A stretch of 16,081 bases of DNA from JACKOD01 sp041591635 (GTDB lineage: Bacteria > Pseudomonadota > Gammaproteobacteria > Pseudomonadales > Oleiphilaceae): positions 1-16,081 of the forward strand of contig JBFHRO010000058.1 of the NCBI GenBank assembly GCA_041591635.1, given 5' to 3'. Position numbers and translations under genes: made by a program. Within the stretch, counting starts at the first letter, position 1, and each line of letters opens with the position of its first letter. The notes beneath the pieces were generated by a model. That model searched no databases, was not told where the DNA came from, and saw only the letters and a program-made list of their open reading frames with translations. Of the stretch, positions 1-7,682 are shown in pieces.

Positions 1-1547
1 AACATGAAGCGACTCCACCCTTGTATAATGGTGGGCCGTAGCGACTCAGGGACAGGAAATTGGCGTAACTGCCTCTTCAGGTGATTGTCGACCGCCAGCT
101 GTGCCATGCGTGATTTTATTCGTCCTCGCTCGGCTTCTTTTGTTCTCTGTTCGATGATGCGTGTCCGCCGCTCTTCGCTGGTTAAAAACTCCTGCAGTTC
201 GCCCAGCAATTGAGGATATATCGAAGGTTCCGCCCGCGGCATTGCGACAATAGTGCCTACGATGCGGTATATCTCGCCGTAAAGGCGGTCTTTTTGATAT
301 TCGTCGACCTGCATCCAGCCAGTGCCTGCCGTGATCAGCAAGTCCAGCAATGCTCTGGCTGGGTTTTGCGGATGGGTAAAAAAGGATACGTCTTTTAAAA
401 CCGATCTGGCGATAGGGATTTGTAAATGAGCAATGAGCTGACGCACAGGTGGGGCAATGTTGGGGTCGGTATCGATAAATCCGAAAAGGCGCATCACCAG
501 ATCCAAGGCATCTTTGTCGGTCGCAGAGAGTTGTGACTTGGTGTCTGTCGCGTTGCGATTGCACTGGTCGAGCGTCTGTCGCAAAGCCAACGTTGCCTGT
601 TGATGTGTGTCAAACAAATTGTCCGTAATGCACAGCTGCAGTGCGGCAAGACGGGTAAGAAGTTCGCTCCGGTTGGTTTTTGTGCTAAAACTCGGGCGGT
701 CGGAGCCGAGACTGAGCACCTGACGTAGTTCCGAGAAGCTGATCTCGGTAGTGTTTTGTTCTGTCGTAGAGGGCAGAGGCGCGGCTTCAATGTTCATGCT
801 GGACGCAGAAATGATGCCGGCATGGTGCGAGACGGGCCTGATTTTTCCGGCATCAAACGTCTGTTCAGTCTCTTTCGAGGTGCCGGTAATTCGTGAGTTG
901 CCAAGGATTTGCGTGGTAACCGCTGCTATGTTCGTCAGTGGCGGGGCAAGCCCGCGACCGTATCGTTTTAAAATCTGCAGTTTGTCCTTTGAGGCCAGGT
1001 CAAGCAGTGTGAGGCTTTCTGTAAATTGCTGAATCAACAAGCCTGGATCAATAGGTAGCAGGTGTTCAGCTGGATTGAATTCTGGCCAAAGGACAGCAAG
1101 CAATTGTCGCAGGTCAGCCAGTTTTGTTGCTAAGGTAGCCGGAAGCATCTGAGTCATATCGCGCGCGGCAATGTCGATTTCCAGCGTGTCATTGTCAGGT
1201 CGTAGCAGGTTGCCAGAATGCAGCGGCGGAGCACTCTCAGCGCTGAGGTACTTGTGCGTTGGAGCGCTGAAGTTCGCATCAAGCTGATCACTTAATAGCG
1301 AGAAAATGAGTTTGCGCTTGATGCGCGTCGATCGAATCGCATCGAAGAGCCGATTTTGCTCAGTGACGGTGTGGGCGCTATTGTTCGCCTGCTGAAACAG
1401 GTCGTCGTCAACTGTATCGAACACCTCCGACAGATAGTCGGTATAGATGTTTACTGCAGAGGATATTAGCCGCTGACGAACCTGTGAATAAGGTGAGTCA
1501 GGCATTGGACTTGCTTTGATATCCCATGGATCCGAGTGGTCGGGCAT
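1..1547 (-). CDS. DUF1631 family protein, N-terminal part (runs off left edge)
   Basis: The minus frame stays open from an ATG at 1547-1545 to the window edge, giving 515 codons with no stop. The start has a good Shine-Dalgarno, GGAG six bases upstream of the ATG. The first ~380 residues are polar with low conservation that I can recognise. From about residue 385 the sequence shows features I associate with DUF1631 (Pfam PF07793): FFTHPxNPARxLLDLL around 390-403, then a GTGW turn, and a charged helix EERRTRIIEQRTKEAERG around 458-475. The molecular function of this family is unknown; some members are wrongly labelled thymidine phosphorylase. No signal peptide or membrane segment is visible, so a cytoplasmic protein is likely. 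Family members are usually longer, so the missing C-terminus probably lies beyond base 1. The 270-base gap to corB suggests its own transcription. Confidence 0.8.
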   Translation of the reverse strand, partial: MPDHSDPWDIKASPMPDSPYSQVRQRLISSAVNIYTDYLSEVFDTVDDDLFQQANNSAHTVTEQNRLFDAIRSTRIKRKLIFSLLSDQLDANFSAPTHKYLSAESAPPLHSGNLLRPDNDTLEIDIAARDMTQMLPATLATKLADLRQLLAVLWPEFNPAEHLLPIDPGLLIQQFTESLTLLDLASKDKLQILKRYGRGLAPPLTNIAAVTTQILGNSRITGTSKETEQTFDAGKIRPVSHHAGIISASSMNIEAAPLPSTTEQNTTEISFSELRQVLSLGSDRPSFSTKTNRSELLTRLAALQLCITDNLFDTHQQATLALRQTLDQCNRNATDTKSQLSATDKDALDLVMRLFGFIDTDPNIAPPVRQLIAHLQIPIARSVLKDVSFFTHPQNPARALLDLLITAGTGWMQVDEYQKDRLYGEIYRIVGTIVAMPRAEPSIYPQLLGELQEFLTSEERRTRIIEQRTKEAERGRIKSRMAQLAVDNHLKRQLRQFPVPESLRPTIIQGWSRFM

Positions 1548-1643
1548 AGGGAACTCCGGGACACATTACTCAACCCTGTGCCTTAACGCCGAGGCAATGT
1601 TTTATTATTGTGAATGACGAGTCGATCGATCCTACCTGACACC

Positions 1644-1672
1644 AGTATAGTGGCGGCTTTAGCGCATGGGAA
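1644..1672 (-). promoter_or_regulatory. Candidate sigma70 promoter for the DUF1631 gene
   Basis: On the minus strand TTCCCA (1672-1667) and TATACT (1649-1644) are separated by 17 bases. The -10 matches five of six consensus bases and the -35 four of six. It would start a transcript roughly 90 bases before the ATG at 1547. The rest of the 1548-1817 gap shows no gene; a short AAGGC/GCCTT hairpin (1791-1806) lies after the corB stop but has no U-tract, so I do not call it a terminator. Confidence 0.4.
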
Positions 1673-1817
1673 GCATAAAATCAATAGTTGATTTGCGTGC
1701 TCTCTTGTTCTGCCTGCGTTTTAAAGGCACTTTTGAAAACGGGTTTCGGTGCGATTTGCGTCAGCGAGGCACTGATCATGCCATCGTCGCAAGGCGCAGC
1801 AGCCTTATGGGCGCAGG

Positions 1818-3134
1818 TTATAAGGTTTTCTTTTTGCGCTTGCGTGGCCACATTTTTGCGGTTTTGACAACATTGTCTTTAACTTGCCGAATTTCGGTAC
1901 GATAGCCCAGCAGTGTCAGGCAAACGCTGTTTTCCGGAATGATTTCGAGCTTTTCCATAATAAGCCCGTTCAGTGTCTTGGGGCCATTTACAGGCAAGTT
2001 CCAGCCAAGGGTCTTGTTGATGGAGCGAATGGTGGCTGCGCCATCAATCAAATAACTGCCGTCCGTATCGGGAACTATGTCCGGGCTGTTTGATGCGTAA
2101 TCGGTGGTAAACTCACCCACAATCTCTTCGAGAATATCTTCCATGGTGGCAATGCCGAGAACATCGCCGTACTCGTCCACCACAATGCCGATGCGCCGCT
2201 TTTCCTTCTGGAAGTTGATTAGCTGTGTGTGTAACGGGGTGCCTTCGGGAATAAAATAGGGCTCCCGGCATTCTTTCATCAAGAGCGCTTTGTTGGGCTC
2301 GGGCTCGGCCAGAAAACGGGCACTGTTGCGCAGGTGAAGTACACCCAGAACGTTGTTGATATCACCTTTAAACACGGGCAAGCGAGTATGCTGGCTGGAC
2401 TTGATCTGCGAAATGATGGTGCTCATATCGTTTTCAAGGTCGATGCCGATAACATCATTTCGCGGGATCATGATGTCGTTGACCGAGACGTGCTCCAGAT
2501 CCAGAATGCTGACGAGCATATCCTGATGCTTTTTCGGGATAAGGGCGCCCGCTTCGTTGACCAGTGTTCTTAATTCTTCGCGACTCAGATTGTCGGAGTT
2601 TTGCCCGTCATTTCGTACGCGTAGCAGCCTGAGTATGCCGTTAGTAAAGAGATTCACAAACCAGACGGCTGGATAAAGCACTTTCAGTAACGGGGTAAGA
2701 ATGTAGGCGGCGGGGAACGCAACTCGCTCAGGAAAAAGGGCCGCCAGGGTTTTGGGTGTTACTTCGGCAAAAATCAGAATAACGATGGTCAAAAGTGCAG
2801 TTGCAGCAGCAATGCCCGCATCACCCCAGTAGTGCAAGGCCAGAACGGTGGCAATCGAAGAGGCAAGAATGTTAACGAAATTGTTGCCAATCAGGATGAC
2901 ACCAATAAGTTGATCGGTTCGATCCAGGAGTTTGCTGGCTTTTTTGGCGCCCTTGTGGCCGCTTCTTGCGAGGTGCTTGAGCCGATAGCGGTTAAGCGAC
3001 ATCATCCCGGTTTCGGAGCTCGAGAAAAAAGCTGAAAAAACAATGAGGAAAATCAGTAGTCCAAAAAGCAGGGTTATCGAACTGTCGTCCAAGCGGTATA
3101 GGTCTCGTGTGATGATGGGGTTGAGCGCGTGCAA
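1818..3134 (-). CDS. corB: CNNM/CorB-family magnesium-type transporter (DUF21, CBS pair, CorC_HlyC)
   Basis: 438 residues when counted from the TTG at 3134. An N-terminal DUF21/CNNM membrane domain covers about residues 15-175, with the conserved SSSETGMMSLN segment (38-48) and IGNNFVNI (82-89). A tandem CBS pair follows at about 210-335 (VNDIMIPR; VVDEYGDVLGIATMEDILEEIVG), then a CorC_HlyC domain at about 350-425. The protein ends in a strongly basic tail. Bacterial and archaeal CorB proteins are linked to Mg2+ transport, so this is an inner-membrane protein probably handling Mg2+ or Co2+. It begins 33 bases after the ypjD stop, so the two are likely co-transcribed, an arrangement also found next to ffh in E. 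coli. No ATG is available near the start in this frame. Homologues seem to begin near the LDDSSITLL segment, so TTG at 3092 is an alternative start. The family is certain, the start is not. Confidence 0.92.
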   Translation of the reverse strand: MHALNPIITRDLYRLDDSSITLLFGLLIFLIVFSAFFSSSETGMMSLNRYRLKHLARSGHKGAKKASKLLDRTDQLIGVILIGNNFVNILASSIATVLALHYWGDAGIAAATALLTIVILIFAEVTPKTLAALFPERVAFPAAYILTPLLKVLYPAVWFVNLFTNGILRLLRVRNDGQNSDNLSREELRTLVNEAGALIPKKHQDMLVSILDLEHVSVNDIMIPRNDVIGIDLENDMSTIISQIKSSQHTRLPVFKGDINNVLGVLHLRNSARFLAEPEPNKALLMKECREPYFIPEGTPLHTQLINFQKEKRRIGIVVDEYGDVLGIATMEDILEEIVGEFTTDYASNSPDIVPDTDGSYLIDGAATIRSINKTLGWNLPVNGPKTLNGLIMEKLEIIPENSVCLTLLGYRTEIRQVKDNVVKTAKMWPRKRKKKTL

Positions 3135-3167
3135 ACATCAACGCAAAACTGCACTCAACTCGAAAGC

Positions 3168-3971
3168 TTATTTTGTCCCCAGAATAATCTCAAGTACCAG
3201 TTTGCTGCCGTAGTATCCCATCATCAGGAAGAAGCACCCCCAAAGAGTCCAGCGGCTGGCTGTCAGGCCACGCCAGCCGGCGATTTGGCGACCGGCGAGC
3301 AGTATCGAGAAAATAAGCCAGGCAACTATCGACAACATGGTCTTGTGCGCCAAGTGCTGCGCAAAAATGTTATCGATGAAGATCATGCCATTAATGATGC
3401 TGAGTGTCAGCAAAATCCATCCAGCCCAGATCATCTCAAATAGCAGCCGCTCCATGGTTTGCAGTGGTGGAAGATTACGTAACAGCTGACTGGTGTAGTT
3501 GGTTTTAAGTTGTCGACTTTGAAGATATAGAAGGAATGCTTGCGCCGCAGCAAGCGTAAAAATGGCGTACGCCAGAACGGACAAGGCAATATGCGTCAAC
3601 AAGCCAGCATCGGTGGTGTTGAGCTGGTGTTCGGGGGTTTCAAATAGCAACGTTGTGATGAGTGTGGTAGCGGCGATGGGGTAGGCAATGAGAAACAGAT
3701 TATTGACCGGTTTGCGCAGGGTCATAAGTAGCAACACGAACGCGATTATGCAGGCTATCAGAGAGGAAACCTTGAGAAACCCCAGATCAGGCCCGTTGGC
3801 CTGGGTGATCATGGCGTAGGTTGCAGTGGCGTGGGCGGCTACGGCAAGAAAGCCTGTGAGATAAACAAAAAAGGCACTTCTGCTCACCCGATGATAATAA
3901 ATACCCAGCTGATAGGCGATGCCAATGCCATACAGGCTCAGGGCGGCAATGCTATAAAAAACAATGTTCAT
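3168..3971 (-). CDS. ypjD: YpjD-like inner-membrane protein of the CcsA/CcmC cytochrome c assembly family
   Basis: 267 residues, almost entirely hydrophobic, with about eight predicted membrane segments. The ending WGCFFLMMGYYGSKLVLEIIL is typical of YpjD proteins. The family is related to CcsA/CcmC haem-handling proteins, but I do not see the tryptophan-rich WGxxWxWD signature of true haem exporters, so a role in cytochrome c maturation is not shown. In E. coli ypjD lies between ffh and the corB homologue, as here, and this conserved pairing suggests a job linked to CorB. The ATG at 3971-3969 has a GAG about five bases upstream. The gene is divergent from ffh; the two starts are 142 bases apart, so their promoters must share that gap. 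Confidence 0.88.
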   Translation of the reverse strand: MNIVFYSIAALSLYGIGIAYQLGIYYHRVSRSAFFVYLTGFLAVAAHATATYAMITQANGPDLGFLKVSSLIACIIAFVLLLMTLRKPVNNLFLIAYPIAATTLITTLLFETPEHQLNTTDAGLLTHIALSVLAYAIFTLAAAQAFLLYLQSRQLKTNYTSQLLRNLPPLQTMERLLFEMIWAGWILLTLSIINGMIFIDNIFAQHLAHKTMLSIVAWLIFSILLAGRQIAGWRGLTASRWTLWGCFFLMMGYYGSKLVLEIILGTK

Positions 3972-4045
3972 GGAGCTCTGTTCCGGTCGTATGTCTGGGG
4001 GCGTAAATGGTTTTCTGTGTAAATTTGCGGAAACTTGTTCCCTAT

Positions 4046-4074
4046 TCGTTTTGTTTATAAGTCTGGGTTATACT
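4046..4074 (+). promoter_or_regulatory. Candidate ffh promoter
   Basis: TATACT at 4069-4074 is a five-of-six match to the -10 consensus and is followed at once by a GC-rich stretch, CGGCCG. The -35 is poor: the hexamer 17 bases upstream is TCGTTT. It lies 39 bases before the ffh ATG in the ffh-ypjD divergent gap. I could not identify a convincing promoter for ypjD on the other strand. Confidence 0.45.
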
Positions 4075-4113
4075 CGGCCGTTTACGAATGCTTTCCTGTG
4101 GGTGCGTCAAGTC

Positions 4114-5493
4114 ATGTTTGAGAATTTAACCGACCGTTTATCTGAAAGTCTGCGCAAAATCAAAGGTCAGGCAAAGCTCACCGAGGACAACATCAAGGAT
4201 ACCCTAAGAGAGGTGCGGATGGCACTTCTTGAAGCGGATGTCGCCTTGCCCGTCGTCAAAGAATTTATAGAAAGTGTCAAGCAGCGGGCTGTGGGTCAGG
4301 AAGTCATGCGCAGTCTGACGCCTGGGCAGGAGTTCATACGAATCGTCAATGATGAACTTGTGCGTGTCATGGGGGCTTCCTGCGAATCACTCAATCTGGC
4401 AGCGCAGGCGCCGGTGGTAGTGCTGATGGCGGGTTTGCAGGGGGCGGGCAAGACGACCACAGTGGCCAAACTTGCAAGGTTGTTGAAAGAGCGACACAAG
4501 AAAAAGGTGATGGTTGTCAGTGCAGATGTTTATCGTCCTGCAGCTATTCGACAGCTTGAAACCCTGGCAAAAGACGTGGGTGTGACTTTCTTTCCGAGCA
4601 CCTCTGATCAGGATCCGGTAGATATTGCCAATGCGGCCATTGCAAAGGCGAAGCTCCAGTTTCAGGATGTGGTGCTGGTTGATACGGCCGGGCGCCTGCA
4701 CATCGATGACGAAATGATGGGGGAGATAAAGCGCCTGCATGCGGCCATCACGCCGGTGGAGACCTTGTTTGTGGTGGATGCCATGACGGGGCAGGATGCG
4801 GCCAATACAGCACGGGCATTTAATGAAGCTTTGCCGCTTACGGGAGTGATATTAACCAAGACCGACGGGGATGCCCGTGGTGGTGCGGCGCTCTCGGTGC
4901 GCGCCATTACCGGCAAACCGATCAAGTTTGTGGGGGCTGGCGAAAAAACGGATGCGCTGGAGCCGTTTCACCCTGAGCGAATGGCGTCCCGTATTCTGGG
5001 GATGGGCGATGTTCTGACGCTGATCGAGGAAGCAGAGCGTAAGCTGGATCGGGAGAAGGCCGAAAAGCTCACCAAGAAGATCAGCAAGGGTAAGAGTTTT
5101 GATCTGGAAGATTTTCGCGACCAGTTGCAACAAATGAAAAATATGGGTGGCATGGCCGGGTTGCTGGATAAACTTCCGGGTATGGGACAGATCTCGCAAA
5201 TGGCTCAGCAGCATGTTAATGACAAGATGCTCGGCCAGTTGGAGGCAATGATTTCATCCATGACGCCGCATGAACGCCGGTATCCCGATGTCATCAATAA
5301 CTCCCGCAAGCGGCGCATTGCAGCGGGGTCGGGTACCCAGATTCAGGATGTGAACCGTCTGCTCAAGCAGCACAAGCAAATGCAGAAAATGATGAAGAAA
5401 TTTACGAAAAAGGGTGCGGCAACCAATATGATGCGAGGCATGAAGGGAATGATGCCGCCGGGCGGTGGTTTCCCCCCCATGGGTCGCATGTAA
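4114..5493 (+). CDS. ffh: Signal recognition particle GTPase (54 kDa homologue)
   Basis: 459 residues, close to E. coli Ffh (453). The frame is open upstream to 3964, but homology places the start at the ATG at 4114 (MFENLTDRLS). An N domain covers about 1-90. The G domain has GLQGAGKTT (107-115), the DTAGR motif (190-194) and TKTDGDARGG (248-257). The methionine-rich M domain runs from about 325 to 435, includes the basic region NNSRKRRIAAGSG that contacts 4.5S RNA, and ends in a Met/Gly/Pro tail. Ffh binds signal sequences emerging from the ribosome and, with 4.5S RNA and FtsY, delivers inner-membrane proteins to the translocon. It precedes the rpsP operon as in many gammaproteobacteria, but the 164-base gap with its own promoter signal argues for separate or additional transcription of rpsP. 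No clear terminator follows the stop. Confidence 0.98.
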   Translation: MFENLTDRLSESLRKIKGQAKLTEDNIKDTLREVRMALLEADVALPVVKEFIESVKQRAVGQEVMRSLTPGQEFIRIVNDELVRVMGASCESLNLAAQAPVVVLMAGLQGAGKTTTVAKLARLLKERHKKKVMVVSADVYRPAAIRQLETLAKDVGVTFFPSTSDQDPVDIANAAIAKAKLQFQDVVLVDTAGRLHIDDEMMGEIKRLHAAITPVETLFVVDAMTGQDAANTARAFNEALPLTGVILTKTDGDARGGAALSVRAITGKPIKFVGAGEKTDALEPFHPERMASRILGMGDVLTLIEEAERKLDREKAEKLTKKISKGKSFDLEDFRDQLQQMKNMGGMAGLLDKLPGMGQISQMAQQHVNDKMLGQLEAMISSMTPHERRYPDVINNSRKRRIAAGSGTQIQDVNRLLKQHKQMQKMMKKFTKKGAATNMMRGMKGMMPPGGGFPPMGRM

Positions 5494-5549
5494 TTAACCC
5501 TGAGTTCCTCTGGTGGGCGAATTATTGTTCATAAAGCGTGGATTGGTGG

Positions 5550-5588
5550 TTTTCTTTGTGGAAAAAATTGAATAAAATACGCGCCCTT
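5550..5588 (+). promoter_or_regulatory. rpsP operon promoter with GC-rich discriminator
   Basis: The -10 TAAAAT (5573-5578) is followed by ACGCGCCC, a GC-rich discriminator. The 17-base string from 5572 to 5588 is repeated exactly upstream of prfB (14727-14743). The hexamer 17 bases upstream, TTTTCT (5550-5555), is a weak -35. GC-rich discriminators are typical of promoters for ribosomal components that are inhibited by ppGpp and DksA; that this applies here is inference. Confidence 0.6.
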
Positions 5589-5600
5589 TGGAATACCTTG

Positions 5601-5619
5601 CACGTGCTGTGGCACAGTG
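5601..5619 (+). other. Short hairpin in the rpsP leader
   Basis: GTGC (5604-5607) and GCAC (5612-5615) pair around a TGTG loop, and CAC (5601-5603) pairs with GTG (5617-5619) with one bulged A. It would sit in the 5' leader of the rpsP mRNA about 40 bases before the start. It could be a stabiliser or a control element. The stem is short and may be chance. Confidence 0.3.
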
Positions 5620-5657
5620 TGTTTGCTAGTTAACTTTTTAACAGGATATAAAGCGAA

Positions 5658-5900
5658 ATGGTAACAATCCGTTTAGCTCGTGGCGGCTCAAAAAAACGTC
5701 CATTTTATCACTTGACAGTAACAGACAGTCGTAATGCCCGTGATGGCCGCTATATTGAACGCGTCGGTTTTTTCAATCCGATTGCCCGGGGCCAGGAAGA
5801 GCGTCTGAACGTGAATGAAGAGCGAGTTAAGTACTGGCTTGGCAATGGTGCAACCAAATCCGAGCGCGTTGCCAGTCTGCTGAAAGAGAAGGGTATCTAA
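5658..5900 (+). CDS. rpsP: 30S ribosomal protein bS16
   Basis: 80 residues, close to the usual 82. It starts with the family signature MVTIRLARGGSKKRPFYH and contains VTDSRNARDGRYIERVGFFNP (about 21-41), both diagnostic of bS16. It is an early-binding protein of the small subunit. It is the first gene of the rpsP-rimM-trmD-rplS operon. The ATG is preceded by AGGA (5643-5646) at a slightly long spacing of 11 bases, within an A-rich leader. The stop is 38 bases from the rimM start. Confidence 0.98.
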   Translation: MVTIRLARGGSKKRPFYHLTVTDSRNARDGRYIERVGFFNPIARGQEERLNVNEERVKYWLGNGATKSERVASLLKEKGI

Positions 5901-5938
5901 CGTAGCCTTGTCGTGATTAACGCTGGTCGAGGTTGGCG

Positions 5939-6469
5939 ATGCAAGATGTCAGTACGAATATGACAGTGCTTGGTAAAATAACCTCGGTGTACGGTATAAA
6001 AGGTTGGGTTAAAGTGCTGTCCTACACTGAGCCCCAGACCAACATATTTCTGTACCCTAGCTGGACGTTGAATCTGAACGGTCGAACGTTCCAAAAAGAC
6101 GTTATCGAAAGCAAGCCCCATGGCAAAGGATTGATCGCAAGACTGGATGGATGCACTGATCGGGATCATGCAGCGGCGTTGTGTGGGGCGCTGGTAAGTG
6201 TTGATGCGGGGCTGTTGCCTGAACTTGGTGATGGCGAGTATTACTGGCATCAACTGGAAGGCCTGACCGTCAGACTGCTGGATGGTCGAGTTCTGGGGGT
6301 GGTGAGTCATTTGATCGAAACGGGATCGAATGATGTGCTGGTGGTCAACGGCTCTGCCGAAAGTATCGATAAGCAGCAACGGCTCATACCCTATTTGCCG
6401 GGGCAGTTTGTGCGAAGTGTCGATTTGGTCAATCGAGTGATTGAGGTTGACTGGGATCCGGAATTTTAA
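5939..6469 (+). CDS. rimM: Ribosome maturation factor RimM
   Basis: 176 residues from the ATG at 5939, which has GAGG (5929-5932) six bases upstream. An in-frame TTG at 5933 would add two residues but has no suitably spaced Shine-Dalgarno. The N-terminal RimM domain (about 5-90) begins TVLGKITSVYGIKGWVKV. The C-terminal PRC-barrel (about 95-170) opens with the family motif EYYWHQLEGL. RimM helps assemble the head of the 30S subunit, acting with uS19. Co-transcription with rpsP and trmD is conserved across proteobacteria, and the trmD ATG follows the rimM stop after only two bases, so translation of the two is likely coupled. Confidence 0.97.
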   Translation: MQDVSTNMTVLGKITSVYGIKGWVKVLSYTEPQTNIFLYPSWTLNLNGRTFQKDVIESKPHGKGLIARLDGCTDRDHAAALCGALVSVDAGLLPELGDGEYYWHQLEGLTVRLLDGRVLGVVSHLIETGSNDVLVVNGSAESIDKQQRLIPYLPGQFVRSVDLVNRVIEVDWDPEF

Positions 6470-6471
6470 CG

Positions 6472-7227
6472 ATGTGGATCGGCGCGGTTTCGCTGTTTCC
6501 GGAAATGTTTCGACCAGTGATGGAGCTCGGCGTTGTTGGTAGGGCGGTAAAAAGTGGGTTGGTGCAGTTCGAGTGCTGGAATCCACGCGATTTTACCCAG
6601 GACAGGCATAGAACCGTAGATGACCGACCCTATGGTGGTGGCCCGGGGATGCTCATGAAAGTGGAACCACTGGAGCGAGCAATCAAAGCGGCAAGGTCAT
6701 CAGCGGGCGACGGTGTAAGAGTACTCTATTTGTCGCCACAAGGACGGCGGTTTGATCAGCAGGGCGCGACATACCTCAGTCAGTTCGAAAAACTGATTTT
6801 TGTTTCCGGGCGCTACGAAGGTGTTGATGAAAGATTGATCGATGCTGAAATTGACGAAGAGTGGTCGATTGGCGATTTTGTACTAAGTGGTGGTGAAATC
6901 GCGGCGGCAGCGATGATTGACGCGATTGTAAGGCTGATGCCAGGCGTGCTTGGACATGATTTATCGGCGACCGAAGATTCTTTTTTTGAAGGGTTGCTCG
7001 ATTGTCCGCACTATACCAGACCGGAAATATACCAAGGTGTGCCGGTTCCGGATGTCTTGCTCAGCGGGCATCATGAACAGATCAGGCGCTGGCGTTTGAA
7101 ACAGGCGCTGGGGCGAACATGGCAAAGACGGCCTGACTTGCTTGAGAATCGAGCGCTCGATCAGGAAGAGAGCGTTTTGTTGAATGAATTTATCAGAGAC
7201 TGTAAGACCTCTGGCGGTTTTGTTTGA
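6472..7227 (+). CDS. trmD: tRNA (guanine-37-N1)-methyltransferase
   Basis: 251 residues, near the E. coli length of 255. This SPOUT (trefoil-knot) enzyme transfers methyl from S-adenosylmethionine to N1 of G37 in tRNAs reading codons such as CUN, CCN and CGG, preventing +1 frameshifting. Visible motifs are DDRPYGGGPGML (50-61), SGRYEGVDERLI (112-123) and SIGDFVLSGGE (132-142). The residues matching catalytic Arg154 and Asp169 of E. coli TrmD sit at those same positions here. The C-terminal domain carries PHYTRPEIYQGVPVPDVLLSGHH-type sequence. The ATG lies two bases after the rimM stop with only a weak Shine-Dalgarno, consistent with coupled translation. rplS follows 26 bases later. Confidence 0.98.
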   Translation: MWIGAVSLFPEMFRPVMELGVVGRAVKSGLVQFECWNPRDFTQDRHRTVDDRPYGGGPGMLMKVEPLERAIKAARSSAGDGVRVLYLSPQGRRFDQQGATYLSQFEKLIFVSGRYEGVDERLIDAEIDEEWSIGDFVLSGGEIAAAAMIDAIVRLMPGVLGHDLSATEDSFFEGLLDCPHYTRPEIYQGVPVPDVLLSGHHEQIRRWRLKQALGRTWQRRPDLLENRALDQEESVLLNEFIRDCKTSGGFV

Positions 7228-7253
7228 GGTTGGATATTTCTTAGGAGCATACA

Positions 7254-7610
7254 ATGAGTAGCAAGAATAACATCATCAATCAGCTCGAAACTGAGCAGAT
7301 GAACAAACAGATCCCTGAATTCGCTCCTGGAGACACCGTTGTGGTTCAGGTGAAAGTGCGTGAAGGCGATCGTGAGCGCCTGCAGGCATTTGAAGGTGTG
7401 GTGATTGCAAAGCGCAATCGTGGTTTGAATTCTGCCTTCACCGTTCGCAAAATATCTTATGGCGTCGGTGTAGAGCGTACATTCCAGACCTTCAGTCCGA
7501 TGGTTGACAGTCTGGCGGTGAAGCGTCGTGGCGATGTTCGCCAGGCTAAGCTCTATTACTTGCGTGATCTTAGCGGCAAGTCAGCGCGCATCAAGGAAAA
7601 GCTGAATTGA
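7254..7610 (+). CDS. rplS: 50S ribosomal protein bL19
   Basis: 118 residues; E. coli bL19 is 115. Family features include FAPGDTVVVQVKVREGDRER (about 23-42), LQAFEGVVIAKRNRGLNS (about 43-60) and the ending KSARIKEKLN. bL19 sits at the subunit interface of the 50S particle. Its strong Shine-Dalgarno AGGAG (7243-7247) six bases before the ATG contrasts with the weak signal for trmD just upstream, matching the known need for far more ribosomal protein than TrmD. It is the last gene of the operon and is followed 22 bases later by a strong terminator. Confidence 0.98.
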   Translation: MSSKNNIINQLETEQMNKQIPEFAPGDTVVVQVKVREGDRERLQAFEGVVIAKRNRGLNSAFTVRKISYGVGVERTFQTFSPMVDSLAVKRRGDVRQAKLYYLRDLSGKSARIKEKLN

Positions 7611-7632
7611 TTCAGCCGATCGCAGGTTTATT

Positions 7633-7668
7633 ACGAAAAAGGGCAATCACAGGATTGCCCTTTTTCGT
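7633..7668 (+). terminator. Rho-independent terminator of the rpsP-rplS operon
   Basis: A perfect 16-bp stem: ACGAAAAAGGGCAATC (7633-7648), loop ACAG, and its exact complement at 7653-7668. The GC-rich core GGGCAATC/GATTGCCC runs straight into five T residues (7661-7665). The A-run on the left arm makes it a plausible terminator in both directions. It ends only 14 bases before the xerD ATG. Confidence 0.92.
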
Positions 7669-7682
7669 TCTCAGTCCTGAGA

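Noticed and set aside
46..790. Two minus-strand frames (172 and 98 codons) within the first 800 bases
   Set aside because: They are out of frame with the DUF1631 reading, which is open throughout and contains conserved family segments.
1666..1905. 79-codon plus-strand frame after the DUF1631 start
   Set aside because: Overlaps the 3' end of corB, lacks a good Shine-Dalgarno and looks like no known protein.
5897..6586. 229-codon minus-strand frame across rimM and trmD
   Set aside because: Overlaps two conserved genes on the other strand and shows no motif.
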